Shown here piece after piece: positions 63,602 through 64,000 of a stretch of DNA of 64,000 nucleotides. The notes below the pieces were generated by a model. That model had not been told where the DNA came from and ran no database searches. It was given only the letters and a program-made list of their open reading frames with translations. The translations under genes were made by a program, and so were the position numbers. Source of the DNA: Rhizobium rhizogenes NBRC 13257 (GTDB lineage: Bacteria; Pseudomonadota; Alphaproteobacteria; Rhizobiales; Rhizobiaceae). Within the stretch, counting starts at the first letter, position 1. Every line of letters begins with the position of its first letter. The stretch spans positions 372,001 to 436,000 of the forward strand of contig NZ_BAYX01000003.1 in the NCBI RefSeq assembly GCF_000696095.1. Direction: 5' to 3'.

Positions 63602-64000
63602 CTATCGCGCTCCCTTGCGGGACAGAAGAACACCTACAGTCCGCATGAGAATTTTGAAGTCCATGAAGAGTGTATGCTGCAGTACATACTCGCAATCGAG
63701 TTCGACCCGTCGCTCATAGCTGAGATCATTGCGCCCGCTGACCTGCCATAGGCCGGTAATGCCAGGCAGCACGCTGGCGTATTCGCTGACATGCCGGTTG
63801 TAGTGGCTGAGCTCCGCACTGGTAACCGGGCGTGGTCCGACAAGGCTCATATCTCCCCGTAGGACATTGATCAGTTGTGGAAGTTCATCAAGGCTGGTCG
63901 CGCGCAGGAATTTCCCCGTCGGCGTGATGCGCGGATCGAATAAAAGTTTTTGGTCGCGAACCCATTCAGCTTTGGCCTGTGGGTGGTACGACAAATATTC
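63602..64000 (-). CDS. undecaprenyl-phosphate sugar phosphotransferase (ExoY/WbaP-like), C-terminal part
   Basis: The C-terminal 132 residues of a gene that runs off the right edge. PRITPTGKFLRATSLDELPQ, LINVLRGDMSLVGPRPV, YNRHVSEYASVLPGITGLWQ and SGRNDLSYERRVELDCEYV are the signature of initiating bacterial sugar transferases. It should put the first sugar phosphate on undecaprenyl phosphate and start the repeat unit of the polysaccharide operon that reads leftward to 56275. Confidence 0.93.
   Translation of the reverse strand, partial: EYLSYHPQAKAEWVRDQKLLFDPRITPTGKFLRATSLDELPQLINVLRGDMSLVGPRPVTSAELSHYNRHVSEYASVLPGITGLWQVSGRNDLSYERRVELDCEYVLQHTLFMDFKILMRTVGVLLSRKGAR

Noticed and set aside
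1..64000. CRISPR arrays, rRNA genes and intact tRNAs
   Set aside because: I looked for regularly spaced repeats, conserved rRNA stretches and complete cloverleaf parts by eye and found none; only a single T-arm-like piece at 55812 was seen.

Overview
The window looks like an accessory replicon or chromosomal island of a Rhizobium-type alphaproteobacterium. The main reasons are a hybrid FixL / FxkR / FixK oxygen-sensing cascade of the Rhizobium etli-R. leguminosarum kind, a CuxR-controlled pentose polysaccharide operon and a succinoglycan-like export operon. There are no rRNA genes, no intact tRNA genes and no CRISPR arrays.

Layout. (1) 1-8 kb: an oxidoreductase area with a cut-off AraC regulator, a four-gene SDR/GST/hydrolase/monooxygenase operon, an SDR with its LysR regulator, a zinc alcohol dehydrogenase and an aldehyde dehydrogenase. 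(2) 8-31 kb: a low-oxygen island with phosphoketolase and acetate kinase, universal stress proteins, fxkR-fixK-fixL, a self-regulated cydDCABX operon for the high-affinity bd oxidase, two CBS-BON proteins, an Nramp-type transporter and a P1B-5-like metal ATPase. Nine FNR/FixK-type boxes (TTGAY-N4-RTCAA) were found by eye between 6.4 and 33.3 kb. Several lie where an activator site about 41.5 bp from the start of transcription would leave a short leader. (3) 31-36 kb: a patchwork of gene remnants, a parDE toxin-antitoxin pair, and a small cluster of a nucleotidyltransferase-like gene, a PqqD-HprK-like kinase fusion and a short Tat-signal Gly/Asn-rich peptide. This cluster is my best candidate for an undescribed system. 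(4) 36-44 kb: a six-gene operon joining partner-switching parts (SpoIIE phosphatase, two ATPase-fold proteins, a STAS protein, a STAS-methyltransferase fusion) to a GGDEF/EAL protein. (5) 44.5-56 kb: two CuxR-like AraC regulators with N-terminal RxxxR motifs flank a uxs-uxe-glycosyltransferase-ugd-DUF995-glycosidase-DUF995 operon, which should make an arabinose/xylose-containing polysaccharide under c-di-GMP control. (6) 56-64 kb: IS66 debris, then a second polysaccharide operon read leftward, with an initiating sugar transferase, GT2, chain-length protein, polymerase, a flippase fused to a GH16 glycanase, and an outer-membrane exporter.

How the parts fit. Low oxygen would be sensed by the haem PAS domain of hybrid FixL and passed by FxkR to fixK. 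FixK would then act on the boxes to switch on the bd oxidase, fermentative ATP production through phosphoketolase and acetate kinase, metal transport and stress proteins. Separately, the partner-switching/c-di-GMP operon sits next to the CuxR-controlled polysaccharide genes, which suggests a local link between signalling and surface glycan production. These links are inferred from gene families, sites and positions; nothing was run against a database.
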